Assembly (NCBI GenBank): GCA_038501625.1
Contig: JAZAYU010000015.1
Span: 5,416,991-5,480,990 of the forward strand
Direction of reading: 5' to 3'
Source: Corbicula japonica
Lineage: Eukaryota > Mollusca > Bivalvia > Venerida > Cyrenidae
DNA length: 64,000 nucleotides
A program made the position numbers and the translations under genes. The stretch's first letter is position 1. The number at the start of each line of letters is the position of its first letter. The notes below the pieces were generated by a model. It saw only the letters and a program-made list of their open reading frames with translations. It was not told the origin of the DNA and did not search any database. This document shows positions 36,701-51,700 of the stretch, in pieces.

Positions 36701-39700
36701 CTATAAATCTTCCAGAGCAAAATTCTTAATATTGCATAACACAGATATAAGCAGCAAAGTTCATTAGGTCATTGACCAGCAACTGGAGGAATAAACTCTG
36801 ATAATGCATCCTAATAACATCTTAAGATTTAATCTAAATATAGCTGAAGACAAGTAAAAATATTGGAATTTTGATACTTGAAATTTTCAGATGGTATAAA
36901 GTTTGTGTCAAAATCTGGTTAATAACTGTAGAAAATCAAAGGTTAACTAGAAATGTGTCCATAGGACACGGATGCCCCCGCTATGCATCGTTTTCAGACA
37001 CACAAGTGCAATGATGGGAATAATAGCATTTCAAAGACAGTGATGTGCGAGTAATTATAAGAATATGCATTAACTTGAAGATCAAGTAAATTATTTGTAT
37101 TTGTGGCACTGTTGTCTGCTCATTACGGAAATGTCTTTGAAGAAGTTGGTATTAATGCAATAAAAATATATAAAACACGATATATTCCTATTAAAACTAA
37201 TGTAAATGGAATTATCAAAGGGCCATAACTTCTGAACAGTTCATGTAAGAGCGAAACCCAACCTTTATGCACAACAACATATCAGGCCAAGCATCGTGGT
37301 AAAGTTTCATTAAATTCCCACCAGAAGTGTAGGACGAGTTGCCTTCACAAGATAAATTCCTATTAAAACTAATGTCAATGGAAGTATCAATGGGCCATAA
37401 CTTCTGAACGGAACATGTAAGAGCAAAACCCCACCTTTATGCACAACAACATATCAGGCCAAGCATTGTGGTAAAGTTTCATTAAATTCCAACCAGAAGT
37501 GTAGGACGAGTTGCGTTCACAAGATATATTCCTATTAAAACTAATGTAAATGGAAGTATCAAAGGGCCATAACTTCTGAACAGAACATGTAAGAGCAAAA
37601 CCCCACCTTTATGCACAACAACATATCAGGCCAAGCATTGTAGTAAAGTTTCATCAAATTCCCAGCAGTGGTGTAGGAGGAGTTGCGTTCACAAGATATA
37701 TTCCTATTAAAACTAATGTAGATGAAATTATCAAAGGGCCATAACTTCTGAACGGAACATGTAAGAGCGAAACCCCACCTTTATGCACAACAACATATCA
37801 GGCCAAGCATTGTGGTAAAGTTTCATTTAATTGCCACCAGTAGGGTAGGAAGAGTTGCGTTCACGAGATATACTCCTATTAAAACTAATGTAAATGGAAG
37901 TATCAAAGGCCCATAACTTCTGAACGGAACATGTAAGAGCGAAACCCCACCTTTATGCACAACAACATATCAGGCCAAGCATTGTGGTAAAGTTTCATTA
38001 AATTCCCACCAGTAGTGTAGGAGGAGTTGCGTTCACGAGATATACTCCTATTAAAACTAATGTAAATGGAAGTATCAAAGGGCCATAACTTCTGAACAGT
38101 TCATGTAAGAGCGAAACCCCACCTTTATGCACAACAACATTTCAGGCCAAGCATTGTGGTAAAGTTTCATTAAATTCCCACCAGTAGTGTAGGAGGAAGT
38201 TCGTTCACTAGAATATCGGATGAAAGGATGGACGGACGGACGAACGAACGGACAGGAGCAACTCTTAATGCCCGTCGCCATTTCATAGCGGGGCATAAAA
38301 ACCGAATTTAAAAGAAAAATGTTTTGAAAATCCCCAGGGCAGGGCCCCTGAGCAATTTAAGAATATGATTTAAATAATTTGAGTAGAGATCATCAATATC
38401 AATATTCATACCAAATTTGATGACAATCGGACAAAAAATGTAACCCCTATTGCGTTAACAAATTTTTTTGCTTTAATCTGACCTAGTGACCTTGACATTG
38501 AGCCGGCCATGTTGGAACATGGGTTCTGCACGTCCTCTTGATTGGGAGAACATTTACCTTAAGTTTCATGAAATTCCTTCTAGGGGTTGAAAAGTTATGA
38601 ACCAGACACGAAATGTGCGCGCACGGAAGGACGGACAGACAGACAAAGACCGTTCCTATATCCCCCAGCCGCTATGCAGCGGGGGATAAAAATGTAGTCA
38701 TGTTAGAATCACTTTTGTGATACACAACCATTCTAACCTACCCACATAAATAACATGTATAAAATTTAACTATACTCAACAAAAAAAGAAACCTGACACT
38801 GTAACTTTGAATAAGTATGAGGTGCATATTTTTGCACCATCCAAAAGAAAATAACCACTGAATCACTTGTTTCATGCACCAAAAATATCAAAATGCATAA
38901 TTAAGTTCAAAACATGCACAATTTTTATTACATACCACAATTCAATTAGCTTTAAATCTGATTCCACGAAAATACACCAAATATAAAGTGTCAGGTTTCT
39001 ATTTTTGTTGAGTATATAAAAAAACTGTCTCTGGATGGACTTCTTCACCATTTCAAATTGAGCTTTTAATGATTTTCAAGACTTTATTACACTCTAGTCA
39101 AATCTGGTCTGCTCGGTATAATGAATGTATTTTTCACCCTATGTTTTACAAACAGCAGTAACTGTTGTTTCTTTCCTGTTTTTACTTTTCATTTGATGTA
39201 ACATGGACAAACAAGTACCTTTCCCCACGATGACTAAAGGTCTCTTTGCTGAGGCCAACAAATCCACTGCTTTCTTCACTTCTTGGGCTGACGCACATAT
39301 TTTAGGGGGTGGTGGACATCTAGGAACATAGCGTACATTCTTCTCCTTGACCTGTGTCATGACGAAATTTCCTGGGATGTCAATATATACAGGACCAGGA
39401 CGACCATAGATACTGTTTCTGTAAGCCTGAAACATTAAAGAATTACATAAGATTATTTAGCCATCTAGATATTATTCAGTAATCACCTCCAATGAAGAAA
39501 CACCTCTCTGCACAGGCAACTTTATTTGATTCCTATAAAGCCCTAGCCCAACAGTCTTTGTGGCCTAGTGCCTCAGATATCCGTAAATGAAGCTGTGATC
39601 CAAGGTTCAAGCTCACCAAGACCTTGTTCTAATGTCAGAGTGAGAGCTGCTAGCTAGTTTAGTGATTACCTAACCTCACGGAGCCTGGCCCAAAGTATAG

Positions 39701-42700
39701 GAGTCAGGAAATAATCACGTTCAAGAAAAGCATCTCTCAGAGGTTAGTCTTTTAAACACAGTTCACACTATAATCAACAAATGCTTGACTTTACAGTTTG
39801 AATTGTGTCATGCAAACTGTGTCTTTCGGAAGTCAATGTCACCCCTGAATTTCCATCATAAAATTGAGAAGACAACATTCTTGTTACACATTAAGCAATG
39901 AAAATATTAATTGTAGCCAAAAATTTAACAAAATCACCTTACAGTTATGGCACATAAGTGGAAAAGTGACTACTTTAGTGTTTTCTATACACAGCAACAA
40001 CTACAAATGTCAAAACTATCATTCAAGTTATATTTTCCGGAGTCATAGCCAGGGGGTACAGCCTAAATGGTGACTGCTTACCAATATGGCGGATAAAATC
40101 GTGAAATTTTGATACTTGTGCGGATATTTTCACTCGGTAAGCACATTACATTCAAATATTTCCTTTTATGACATATCCCATTCGGATCTACGATGTTTAC
40201 GCTTGACTCGGTTTGTTATTTGATGCTTGACTCGGTTTTTTATTTGAGCTTCCTAGCTGTCCTAACAAAAAAGTTATTGAAACAAAACCTTGCAAGGTTT
40301 GTTGTGGATTTGTATTGTCCCTCACCAAAATCTGTTGTGTTTTTAGCCGGCGGCTATATAGCCGCAGGCTAAAGAAACCGCAATTCGAAATCACAGACCT
40401 TTCAGCAGGTGCGCTCAAATGAAAAAGTCGAAGTACAGCTTCTGGTAGACGTCAGAAAAGAGTTCCAAAAGCAATCATAGAAAATCAGTTGTTAACGATC
40501 AATTAAATTGATTGCTTTTAAAGAATAATCAGTAAAACTCTTACTCAATGAAAGCAACGAAGGCGTACTGATAATATCGATATATATAATCAAATAAACT
40601 GCGTATGTGTAATACAATCAAAATGACGCAATATGGCGGGTGAATAGAATTACCGAAAACTACCCCAAAACACCGACTAAGACCAACATAACCGAAAACA
40701 ACGAAAAAGACAGAAAAGTGTACCCAAAAACATTATTTTTGTACCCAATACCACTTTTAAAATAAATAGCATTTATGTTTAAATTCAATTTTTAATCATA
40801 TTCGGTCCCTTTTTCGGTCTTATTCGGTTATTTGGTTGTTTTCGGTGATTCTATGCACCGTCAAATGGCAATATTCTGAACGCATATTCTGAACGCAGAC
40901 ACATTGCAAAAATGTTGAAGTGTTTCAGTATTTTGAGGGATGTATTTTTGATTTATTCAAAATATATAATGTGTCGACAGTTTTACGTTTTGTTACGTAA
41001 GACGTATGGGGTTTAGCCCAAACTACACACACCTCCAGTGATCTCCCCTCAATTGTGTTTACCTAAAACATTAAACATTTTCGAAGATTTTGTTTCAACA
41101 AAAAGAGCGCTCTATGGGCTGTCTAGCTAATGTTTTGTGCGAATTTTAATTGTGAAAATCATGAAAATGATGCCAAATGTGTTTTTTTTGGAAGTGGAAT
41201 TAACTTGACTCCGCGAAATCCTGGAAGGATTACAAAATTTAAACACAAACATCGACAAAAATTTATTACAGACACTGTGTAATTTCCGAAAGGTCAGGAA
41301 GAGTTTTGAAACTGTTTCAACTGTATTCCTAAAATTGCATGAGGACAGTCATTGTATGCATAAATGTGATATCAACTTTACTTTAAAAGTTTGGCATATT
41401 TTGCATTTGATGATTTGTATCAACCAGCTGCATGAACACACATCTGAATATTGTTTACATTTTCTGGTGAGGATGTAAAGATAGACACTTCAACTTCAAC
41501 ATGTTCAAGCACTTTGGAAAACAAAGTTCCGTATCACACCGGCAATTACACCATCCAGATTTACAGGTCTTTAGAAGGTAAATAGTTTTATTTGTTTGCA
41601 AGAATAGCTGAAATTTGCTTCCTAAGCTTCAATGATATGCAATATGGCCGGATGATTTGGCCCAGATTAATGAACTAAACAGATGGGACATGCAGACTAT
41701 AAGGCCTGCAGTCAGAGACAAACGGCCAAGCTTTAAGACCGCCCAGATATATTTAGTAGGTCCCAGATATGAAATGAATAATGCAGCACCTTCAATTTTG
41801 GAAAAGCTTTTGTTGCTCAACATTGTTGAAATTTTATTTATTTGATTTATCAATACTACCACATAGCCTAGGGAAACCAGTATTTTTAATGTTAAAATTA
41901 CCTAGTTTTCCCAAGGTAACCAAAAAAACAATCTCACTTTTTTAAGACAAATTTATATCAGTGTAGACTAAACTTGCAAATTAACCACTGACTTGATTTC
42001 CCACCTCAGGGGTTTCAATTATCAATAGATCTGTATGCAGATTCTTGCATTTTGACGTAAGCAAATAAGTTTTTTTCCCACATTTGACCCCACCATATTC
42101 TGAGCTTGGGAAAAAACATATTTAAAATAAAATATAATTCTTATCCAGGGTTCCTCTATGTGCTAAATCTGAAAAGTCATTTTCACCTCATTTTAGTGGA
42201 TTCACAATCAGCCAAAAGTAAAGGGTTAAAATGCAATAGACATGTGCACAATATTAATCACTATTATTGCAAAAATTGACCACTTAATTATTTAAATTCT
42301 CCAACATCAAAATGACCCCAAACTCAAAATGGTGGGGGTGTTAAATTTGAAAAAAAAATAAATATGCTTGCATCAAAATGCAAGAATCTGCATCTAATGT
42401 CCCTGAATTATATCTTCTTATAAATTTTGTTTTTAGTTAAATTAATATGGCATATAAAGTGTTAATATTTCTGACTAGCAATATATTATCGCATTGACTT
42501 AGTTAGTAACTGAAATAGCTTTATGAAGTAGAGTAATTTCTGAAATAGATTCTAGTTGAAGATGATAATATTCATTAAGAAAGATTGTTCATTTTAAGGG
42601 GCATAACAAAAACTGATTGATATACAGCCCCTTTCTGCCATATACAATGTATATGCCTTTATCACATGTGCATCTAGTGTAGATCCGGATCAGACTAAAT

Positions 42701-45700
42701 ATTTGTGTCATCTGATCAGGACCTACACTGGTCACATCTTGTTTAGAAATAACCTTATGAATCTTAAACTGAACAGTGCAGATCCTGATCAAACAGCACA
42801 GAGATGCAGGGTGATCTAATTCTACACTGCCCATGCCATAAACTTAAGGTTCATATTAATTGGAGTTAAGGGTTAAAGTTAGAAATGAATTTTCTGTGCA
42901 AAACACAAGTATTCCATGTTTTATGTCTAATTTTTCCATGTTAGTAGACATAAATTATTATGCATAAGTATAAAGGGGCCTACGTGGATACAGCTTTTAT
43001 TCCTTGTTTGACAAGGTTAGACCATATCAACTTGCATATCAGTGGAGGCTGGTCAGTGGAGTCTGTTCATGTTTAGATCTTTTAGATACATGTACTTTCT
43101 GATCAAGCAGGGATTTCAGTTGCTTTTGAAAACCAGGTGTCATTTGACCCCTGATGAGATTTTCAATGGGTCAAAACCTGATCTTCACAAGTCATATCTT
43201 GTATTAAGTGATACTTACACATGTATTACTTAAAATTAATTTGCAAGACTTAATTAGGTGCTAACTTCATATTAAAAATGCAATTTCCTAAATACTTATC
43301 CTCATTATTGCAAAAATAAATCACTTTTTAAAAGTTTTTGTGCATCAAAATTACCCCAAGCTCAAAATTAGCTGGGGTCAAAAGTGGAAAAAATATCAAA
43401 TTTGTTTGCATTAAGATGCAATAATCTGCATCAATTGAAATCACTGGATCAAGAATCAAAGTGTGTGGATTTAGATCAGATGGATGCCTCACATGCATTA
43501 AAAATTCACAGATAACAGTAGGGGGGAGAGTGTCTGTTAAGGGCTGTGCTAATGAAATGAATATAAAGAGCCCCTTTATCTAATTTATTAGGTTGGACAC
43601 CATTAAAATATGATTACATTAACATAATGCTGACTCCCTGTGACACATTGTTATACATAAAACCAAGATCAAATAGCCTTTCACAGGGTCCCTGACTCCC
43701 TGTGTAATTACTTTGAAAGTGGAAATAATAAAGAGAAATACAAAGAAAAGAAATAAGTTATAATAATATAAGAAATAAATATAATTTTGCTAACCCAACA
43801 ATTTTCATACTTTAATTGACACAAAACATTTGTTGTGCCTCTTTCATTTACTAAATGAAATTATAAGGCATTGGCATTGCCCTAAGTTGTGATATATTGC
43901 TATAAAGAATGGATATAAATTTATATTACCCTCGTCAAGTTCAACTACTGTTTAGCATCCTGACATGCACTCACTGTTTGGAATGAACTAAAATTGGTAC
44001 TTGTGTAAATATTGAGTTGCATTACAACCATGGCTAGGCATTCTAGACAGTGATGCATTTGATTCTGATATTGCTTGATCAAACATGACCTGTAATATTT
44101 TGTATTTGTCCAGTTCGATTGCTTTTAATGTTCCTTTTTTTCATTTATTTCAGTAGTTCTTCTAAAATTACTTTTTAGCTCATCTGTCAAATAGTGACAG
44201 GGTGAACTTTTGTACTCAACCTTTTGTCCTGCGTCCATTCACAATTGTTGTCAGTCCTCTAGCTGCTTAATTTTTATCAGATCTTCTTCAAACTTGGTCA
44301 GAATGTTTATCTCAATGATATCTAGGTCGGATTAAAAACTGGGTAATGTGACCTTGAAAACTAGGTCACTAGGTCAAATTATAGAAAAACCTTGTCTGCA
44401 GTCAAGAGGTCTTAATTTTGGTCAGATCTTCTTCAAGCTTGGTCAAAATGTTTATCTCAATGATATCTAGGTAGATTTCGCAACTGGGTCATGTGATCTT
44501 GAAAACTAGATCACTAGGTCAAGTTATAAGAAAAGCTTGTCTGCACTCGAGTGGTCTTAATTTTGGTCTGATATTCACTTCCACTACCATAACACCTTAG
44601 TTCCTTTCTTGAAATTGCAATCTTGCATTATGGATTCTGGAGTTAAGTGCCAAAATAAACTATTTAGACCTGTCTGCACAAAAGCAGCTTCATTTTTGAT
44701 TTGCTTTTAATCAGACTTGTACAATAATTGAGTTACTATAAGATCTTGGTTCCTTTCTTGAACCGGCTAGATTCCATCAGGGATTCCAGAGTTATGGCCA
44801 TTGAAAGCGCCAAAGAAAGCTATTATGGCAATTGCATTCGCATCCACTGACTCTTGAGCAGTTGTTGACAGGTGAGCGACATAGGGTCCTATGGACCATC
44901 TTGTTAAATATTTTGACCAGTTTTATTATGAGTGGTTTGTGCATTTTTGCAAGCGAATGACATATGTCTTCCATAGGAGTTTCTTCATTCTGTTCAGATA
45001 TTATATATTTACAATGGCTGGAATAAAACTGGAAGTCCTGTTACATTGCACATCATGGGGTTGTTTTATTTTGATTATGTTTACAATCCGCCGGCTTCCA
45101 GCACTTTCAGTGCTTTGATTCAATATCTGCTAAGACACATGCCCCAATGGAGCATGTTTACACCAAAATATGTCCAAAATAGATTGTTTTAATTTTCTGG
45201 AAAAATATGTTGATGAGAAAACGTTCTATCGCCAAAAAGTTAAGGTTTAAGCTCAATTCTTGTGGCTGCTGTACTTTTAGGCTTATTTTGTGGCTGCTGT
45301 CTAGTAATCTCCTACAAAGAGCCGTACCGTTACATCTCCCACTAACACACAATGTTGAACGTCATGTGTCGAGACAAAACTAGGCTTTTTGGTGCATTTT
45401 TGCAAAAAAATGCTGGCCTTACTGTATTTATCTATCATGTATTTAAAAGACCTTACCTACTAGGCTCCTACTTTTATGTAGATTTTAGCATTGTATTGTT
45501 AATCTTAAATCAACTTTTTCTGTTCCAAATATACAATAACAATATGCACTAAATCCAGGGGTTCCCTGAAAGTTCACGATCTGTCAGGAGAAGTAAATGC
45601 AACCGATTCAATTGCATTTAATGTATGTCCTTGTTTTTCAAATACATTTTTTTCAAATAACACACAACAGCAGCAGCAAACAACTGTGTCACTTTGTGAT

Positions 45701-48700
45701 GAAAACAAACATTATTCTCTCCTGACAAAAACTGTTCAACACGTTGTCTCGAAAACAAAGCTAAATAACTGTTGATGGTTTTTAATTATTTTGTTGCTTT
45801 CAAAACAGTCCCATTGAATTCAGATTTAAATGCATTTCATATATTTTCTGTTGAATATCTACTGTACAACGAAACAGCAAAGTGTAAATATGCTTTGGGG
45901 CCCGGCATTTCTCAGTAGGAACTGGCTATTATTTGACCCAAAAATCTTTTTGAAAAATATGAGATGAACCAATTGGTCTTCAAAGAGTCTTAAAAACCAT
46001 CAACAGTTTTTTAAGTTTTGTTTTGCCATGCGAGACGAACAGCAAAAGTACACATAAGATTACACATTGTTAAAATAAAATATCTATATTGGTCAATACC
46101 AAGCCTGATGAAAGACCTATTAGTTGAGGCGGAGTCTAATGTGTAGTTTAAATGTTTGTTCCCCACCCCCCCACCCCGTCCCTATCCCCCCCGCCGCCCC
46201 ATGATCAGTATACCGATTTGGTCCGCCTATGCCTTCCAACGTAAGTTGCAAGTAGATCAACTGGCCGTCGTTACATGACTTAATTGTTGTTAATTAATAC
46301 AAACGAAATAAATAAATTAACAATGATGCAAACTATTTCTGAGACGTTCTGAACGTTTTTTTGTCAGGTGAGAATAATGTGTGTTTTTATCACAAAATGA
46401 CACAAGTGTATGCTGCTGCTGATTTATTTGAAAAACAATTTGAAAATGATTTTGAAAACAAGGGCATGCATTAAAATGCAATTGAATCGGTTGCATTTGC
46501 TACTCATGACATCTTCACGGAAACCTTTGGATTTAGTGTAAATTGTTATTGTATATTTGTAACAGATACAGTTGATTTAAGATTAACATTACAATGCTGA
46601 AATCCACATAAAAGTAGGAGGTAACGAACGTTTGTGACATGATAGATAAATACATTTAGCCCATCATTTTGTGCAAAAATGCACAAAACAGGCTAATTTG
46701 TCTAGACACAATACGTTCATCATTTTGTGTTAGTGTGAATACTGAACAATACGACTCTGTGTAGGAGATTACTAGACAGCAGCCACCAAATATGGCTTAA
46801 AAGTACATTAGCCACAGGAATTGAGCTTAAACCTTTGATAATTTTCCTTTTATCGATGAATAGGATTGGGAGGAGTGTGGCGAGCCCTTAATTTGTTGGC
46901 GATAGAACGTTTTCTCATGGATATATTTTTTCCAGAAAATTAAACAATTTTGGTGTAAACATGCTCCATTAGGGCATGTGTCAATCAGATTTTAAAGAAA
47001 AAACAGACTTTCGCGATAGACAATAAAAAATCCACAACAAACCTTGCAAGGTTGTTTCAATAACTTTTTTGTTAGGACAGCTAGGAAGTTCAAATAAAAA
47101 ACCAAGTCAAGCGTAAACATTTTAGATCCGAATGGGATGCGTCATTAAAGGAAATATTTGAATATAATGTCCTTACCGTGCAGGGATTCTAAAATTTCAA
47201 AATCCCAATCAGACATTGGCGCCAAACTTGACATTTCGCTGACTTCCGGTTTGCACGAACAGCGACTTCCGGTCCGCACGAACAGCGACTTCCGGTCCCC
47301 GTGTTTAGCGTATTTCACTCTCCCGACCCCCAGTCCATTTCTATTTTCCAGCATATTTTCTCGTCTGCGATATCCTACAACCTCTCAACAGTTTTTCGAG
47401 CGAAATAGACCGAAAAATTCTTTAATCGATTTATAAGAGCGGCACGCGACGTTTGAAGTTTACGGCGCTCGGCGTCTTTGATGTAATACACAAGCATTCC
47501 ATGCATTTAAAACGGGACGTAATGGTTCAAAACAGTTATCTTCAGCAGTGTTCATAGTGATTGTGAAGTGGATTATTTAGTTATGAAAAATGTTTTATCT
47601 CTCGGAATTTCCGGAGGCAATTATTCCCTTTACGTAAATGTACGTCGATCACACAATGCTTTGTAACACTATATTATAGTTGTTTGAAATATTTATTCTT
47701 TTCTCTACCGGATGTAGTAATTTTTTAATCTACGAACTAACAAGAGTCTGCGTATGCAACATTACTCAGAGTCGGAAATAAATGTTGATTTTGTAGATTT
47801 TTGTAAATTTGAAATTTATTTGAATCGTTATATGCGAAAGTAAGCAAGCCGGTCACTCGATTTTTTCACATTTATGTATATATTCATTTGAGGCATTTCA
47901 AATTTGTTGTGAAATGCTAACAGTTCAAGTAAAATTCGCATGATAAAAGTTTTCTTTAAATTTGATAAACAGCAATTTTCGGTCGTCGGTCTTTTAGAAT
48001 TACACACATATCGGACTAACACATCTGTCAATAAAATGCAAACTGTTTTATCGTTTATGTTAATTAATTCAACCATTTGTATTGCTATCTTAAATTCTGA
48101 CATCAAACAACCTTTGACTTGCGCAGTCCATTTTTGGAAATTAAATAACCCGCCCGTTGTTAAAATGAGACCGACCACATCCCGTTTCGTCTATGCCGCA
48201 AGCTATTCACAGAACGTGTAGTCGTGGTAGTCATGGTAGCAGACTTGTGAAGTCGCTAATTGACAGGTTAATAGCTGTTTAAGCTGTGGAAAAATGTACA
48301 TGTAGGTAATTTTGTAACAGTTTGTAGGCTAATATTCATGATCGATTTTTTAACCAATTTTGAAATTTCAATTGGACATTCTTCCCGAAAATCGGTCAAT
48401 GACCGGCCTGCCGATAATTTTAGAATCCCTGTTACCGTGTGAATATATCCGCACAAGTATCAAAATTTCACGGTTTTATCCGCCATATTGGAAAGCAGCA
48501 ACCAAATTCCTCGCTTAAAGTACGTTAGCTGTACCCTCTGATAGCTAATTATTATGAAGTCTGTATTTTGATCCAGTATACATGTACTTCTTACTTTCTC
48601 AACATAGTAGGGTATTCTCTCTATACAACTGGGCTGACAGGCAAACTTGCTGTACATCCTGGCACATTCTACTTGAGGATATTCTTGGAATGCACCCATC

Positions 48701-51700
48701 TTGTCCTGGTCACGCTCTGAGGATCCTCCAACCACAATCATTGGCCTGTCATTGAAAACAAACAGAAACTGTTGTTTGAAGTGTGTAACCAGGGTTCTGA
48801 AAAATCCATGCCTGAATCAAGAATTGATCCTGACATTCTAATCTGACGCTCTAATAACACTGCCATAAAAACTAACTCAACTGCGAGATAGTACATAGAG
48901 GATATTATATAGTTATTTGGTTTCTTGACAGGGAATGTGAGGATATATTGCCGGTCTGGGTGTCATATTACCTGAGCCGCAGGCGAGGGATAATATGACA
49001 CCCAGACCGGCAATATATTCTCACATACCCTGTCAAGGAACCAAATAATTGTTTTATTATACTGCAAAGACTTTTTCAGACAAAAATAATAAGAAAATAT
49101 CGATTTTGTATTTATTTCGCTTATTTAATGCCGCACGGCCTAATTCCCCTCTGAGAACCTCAATAATTACATGTCTGAAGTCATTAATTCACCTGCATGA
49201 CGTCACTTCTATAGAAATTGAATGGATTATCGATTTGATATTTATTTACAAAATTTGAGAATAATCTGATTGTTTTCAACGTTAAAAACATAACAAAAAT
49301 ATTTTCGGTAACAATTTTAGTAATCCCTAAGCATACTGCTTTATAATTTACAAAATCAGCTTCAAATTACGCATTTTTACGGAAATTCAAAACAAAATGG
49401 CGGACGAGGTGGGAGGCCAGAGAGGGAAATTAAGGCACGTGCGTTCATATCTACGGCCGATCCGTAAATACGAATATACATCAACGGCAAATTATCCAAT
49501 CAAATTCAAGCAAATTTCTTTGCAGTATAATAATATATAGTTATTTGGTTTTTTGACAGGGAATGTGAGGATATATTGCCGGTATGGGTGTCATATTACC
49601 TGAGCCGCAGGCGAGGGATAATATGACACCCAGACCGGCAATATATCCTCACATACCCTTTCAAGGAACCAAATAATTGTTTTATTATACTGCAAAGACT
49701 TTTTCAGACAAAATTAATAAGAAAACATTGATTTTTCGATTATATCGCTTAATAAATGCCGAATGCCAATTCCTCTCTGAGAACCTCAATAATTACATGT
49801 CTGACGTCATTATTTACCTGCATGACGTCACTTCTATAGAAATTGAATGGACTATCCATTTGATTTTTATTCACAAAATTTGAGAATAATCTGATCGTTT
49901 TCAACGTTAAAAACATAACATAAATATTTTCTGTAACAATTTTAGTAATTCCTAAGCATACCGCTTTATAATTTACAAGATCGGCTTCAAATTATGCATT
50001 TTTACGGAAATTCAAAACAAAATGGCGGACGGCAACAAAAGGTGGGAGGCCAGACAGGGAAATTAAGGCACGTGCAGTTCATATCTACGGCCGATCCGTA
50101 AATACGGATATACATCAGCGGCAAATTATCCAATCAAATTCAAGGAAATTTCTTTGCAGTATAATAATTGTTTTTTACCAGTCATCTCACTTTTACACTA
50201 GGAAGAATCAAAATAAGGGTTGCTTGTGAATTGTATTTGTAAAATTTGTCTGCACCAAAACACTTTTTTGACTTTCAGGACCTTACTACACCATTCTCAG
50301 GAACAACAAAGGTACCGATTGAAAGCTTTCATTAGCCCACATTCTGTACAAAAGATGGTTTTTAGAAAATACATTAAAATTATTTCATTTTGTTTGTCCT
50401 AGCATGTGTGCATATTCTGAAAATGTTCGGGAATAGTACTATTGTATATCTATATAGCTTATCATGATTTATTTCCTTGGAAATCACCAGGCCTTTCAAG
50501 TACATGAAGATCTTGCAATAATAAAATTTTGAAAAAGAGCAAAATTGTATTTGAAAAGCTAATTTGTATCTTTACAATAGTTTTATTGTTATTTTCATTT
50601 ATTTAGCTTGCTTAAAGATCATTTCTGCTTATTTGCAGCTCAATGGCAAAGTAAAAAAAAAAACAAAAAAACTTTTTTTTCATACAATTACATCTTTATT
50701 GCACTTGAATTTTGTTCTGGGGAAGACCCTGATCAAGTAAAAAAAGCAAACTCACCAACAATTTTCCAAAGCATTGGACATTCCTGCTAAAGCATGAACT
50801 AACCCAGGTCCTGATACAACCAAGCACACTGCTGGCCTAAAATAAATCATGACTGTGTTATAGTTGAAATAAAACATGATAGTTGTTCCCATGAGATTCT
50901 CTGTCAATATAACAAAATTGGGCATAAGTCTAATAAATGTGAATAAAGTCTGATTTGCAGCATCTGACCATGTTAGCACAAGATGAATCGACTGAAGATT
51001 AAAGAAGAAAAATTAAGAAATGACAAATTTACATGTATAGCCAATGTTTTGTTTCCATGACAAAACTCTTAAATACAAATTAAAAGGGGCTAGTTATGTC
51101 AAATCCTGCCTTTAACTTATTGATTTAAGGTACATTTAATAATTAGGGAGAGTGTGCATATCAAGATCTTTTCCATTAGTCCTTTCCTCCATATACATGT
51201 ATACGCGTTTTTATGCATGTGTGTAAAAATCTAAAATTCAATAAGGGGCATAAAATCGCTTTACACCATATGGGACTTTAGAATAGAGCAATATGCAAAA
51301 TATCAGGCTGCTGAATGTTATAGTTGCTTAGAAAACTGTGACGGAACTTTTGTTAAAGCGGCATTACTTCAATTTAACCCGCTCTTGTATGAAATATTAC
51401 ATGTATTTGGAACTATAGGCACAAATTTGCAGCATTAGTTTGGGCTAATAAAATTTTAATTTACTAAAATAAATTTGGTTCGCATGACTAAAAGCGAAAG
51501 TAGGATTTCCGAAACTTCACAGAAATCGAGATCGCGCATGAAGTGGTATACTTATATACTGAAGTCTATATGGACAAATATGATTTTTCAATAGTATATT
51601 GTTACTTAAGTTTAGGGCTGGGGCTTTAAGGACAAACGGCAGGACAAGGGAACACTTGAAATTGACATATGCCCCTGAAATGCAGCTTTGAAATCAAATT

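Larger units (their letters stand above)
40050..48540. mobile_element. 8.5-kb element with long inverted ends, 5-bp TSD ATAGC
   Basis: The ends are CAGGGGGTACAGCC (40050) and, reversed, CAGAGGGTACAGCT (48540), flanked by ATAGC on both sides (40045-40049, 48541-48545). Inverted similarity continues through CCAATATGGCGGATAAAA and GATACTTGTGCGGATAT to about 40330 and 47030, once the hAT at 47181-48431 is removed. Other insertions are 44177-44905, 45135-46981 and a small MITE at 40639. No transposase frame. CAG ends and a 5-bp TSD would allow a hAT-like origin, but the class is open. Confidence 0.7.

Noticed and set aside
48905..50167. CRISPR-like array
   Set aside because: Only two units, 630 bp long with internal hairpins; animal genomic context; no short regular repeats and spacers.
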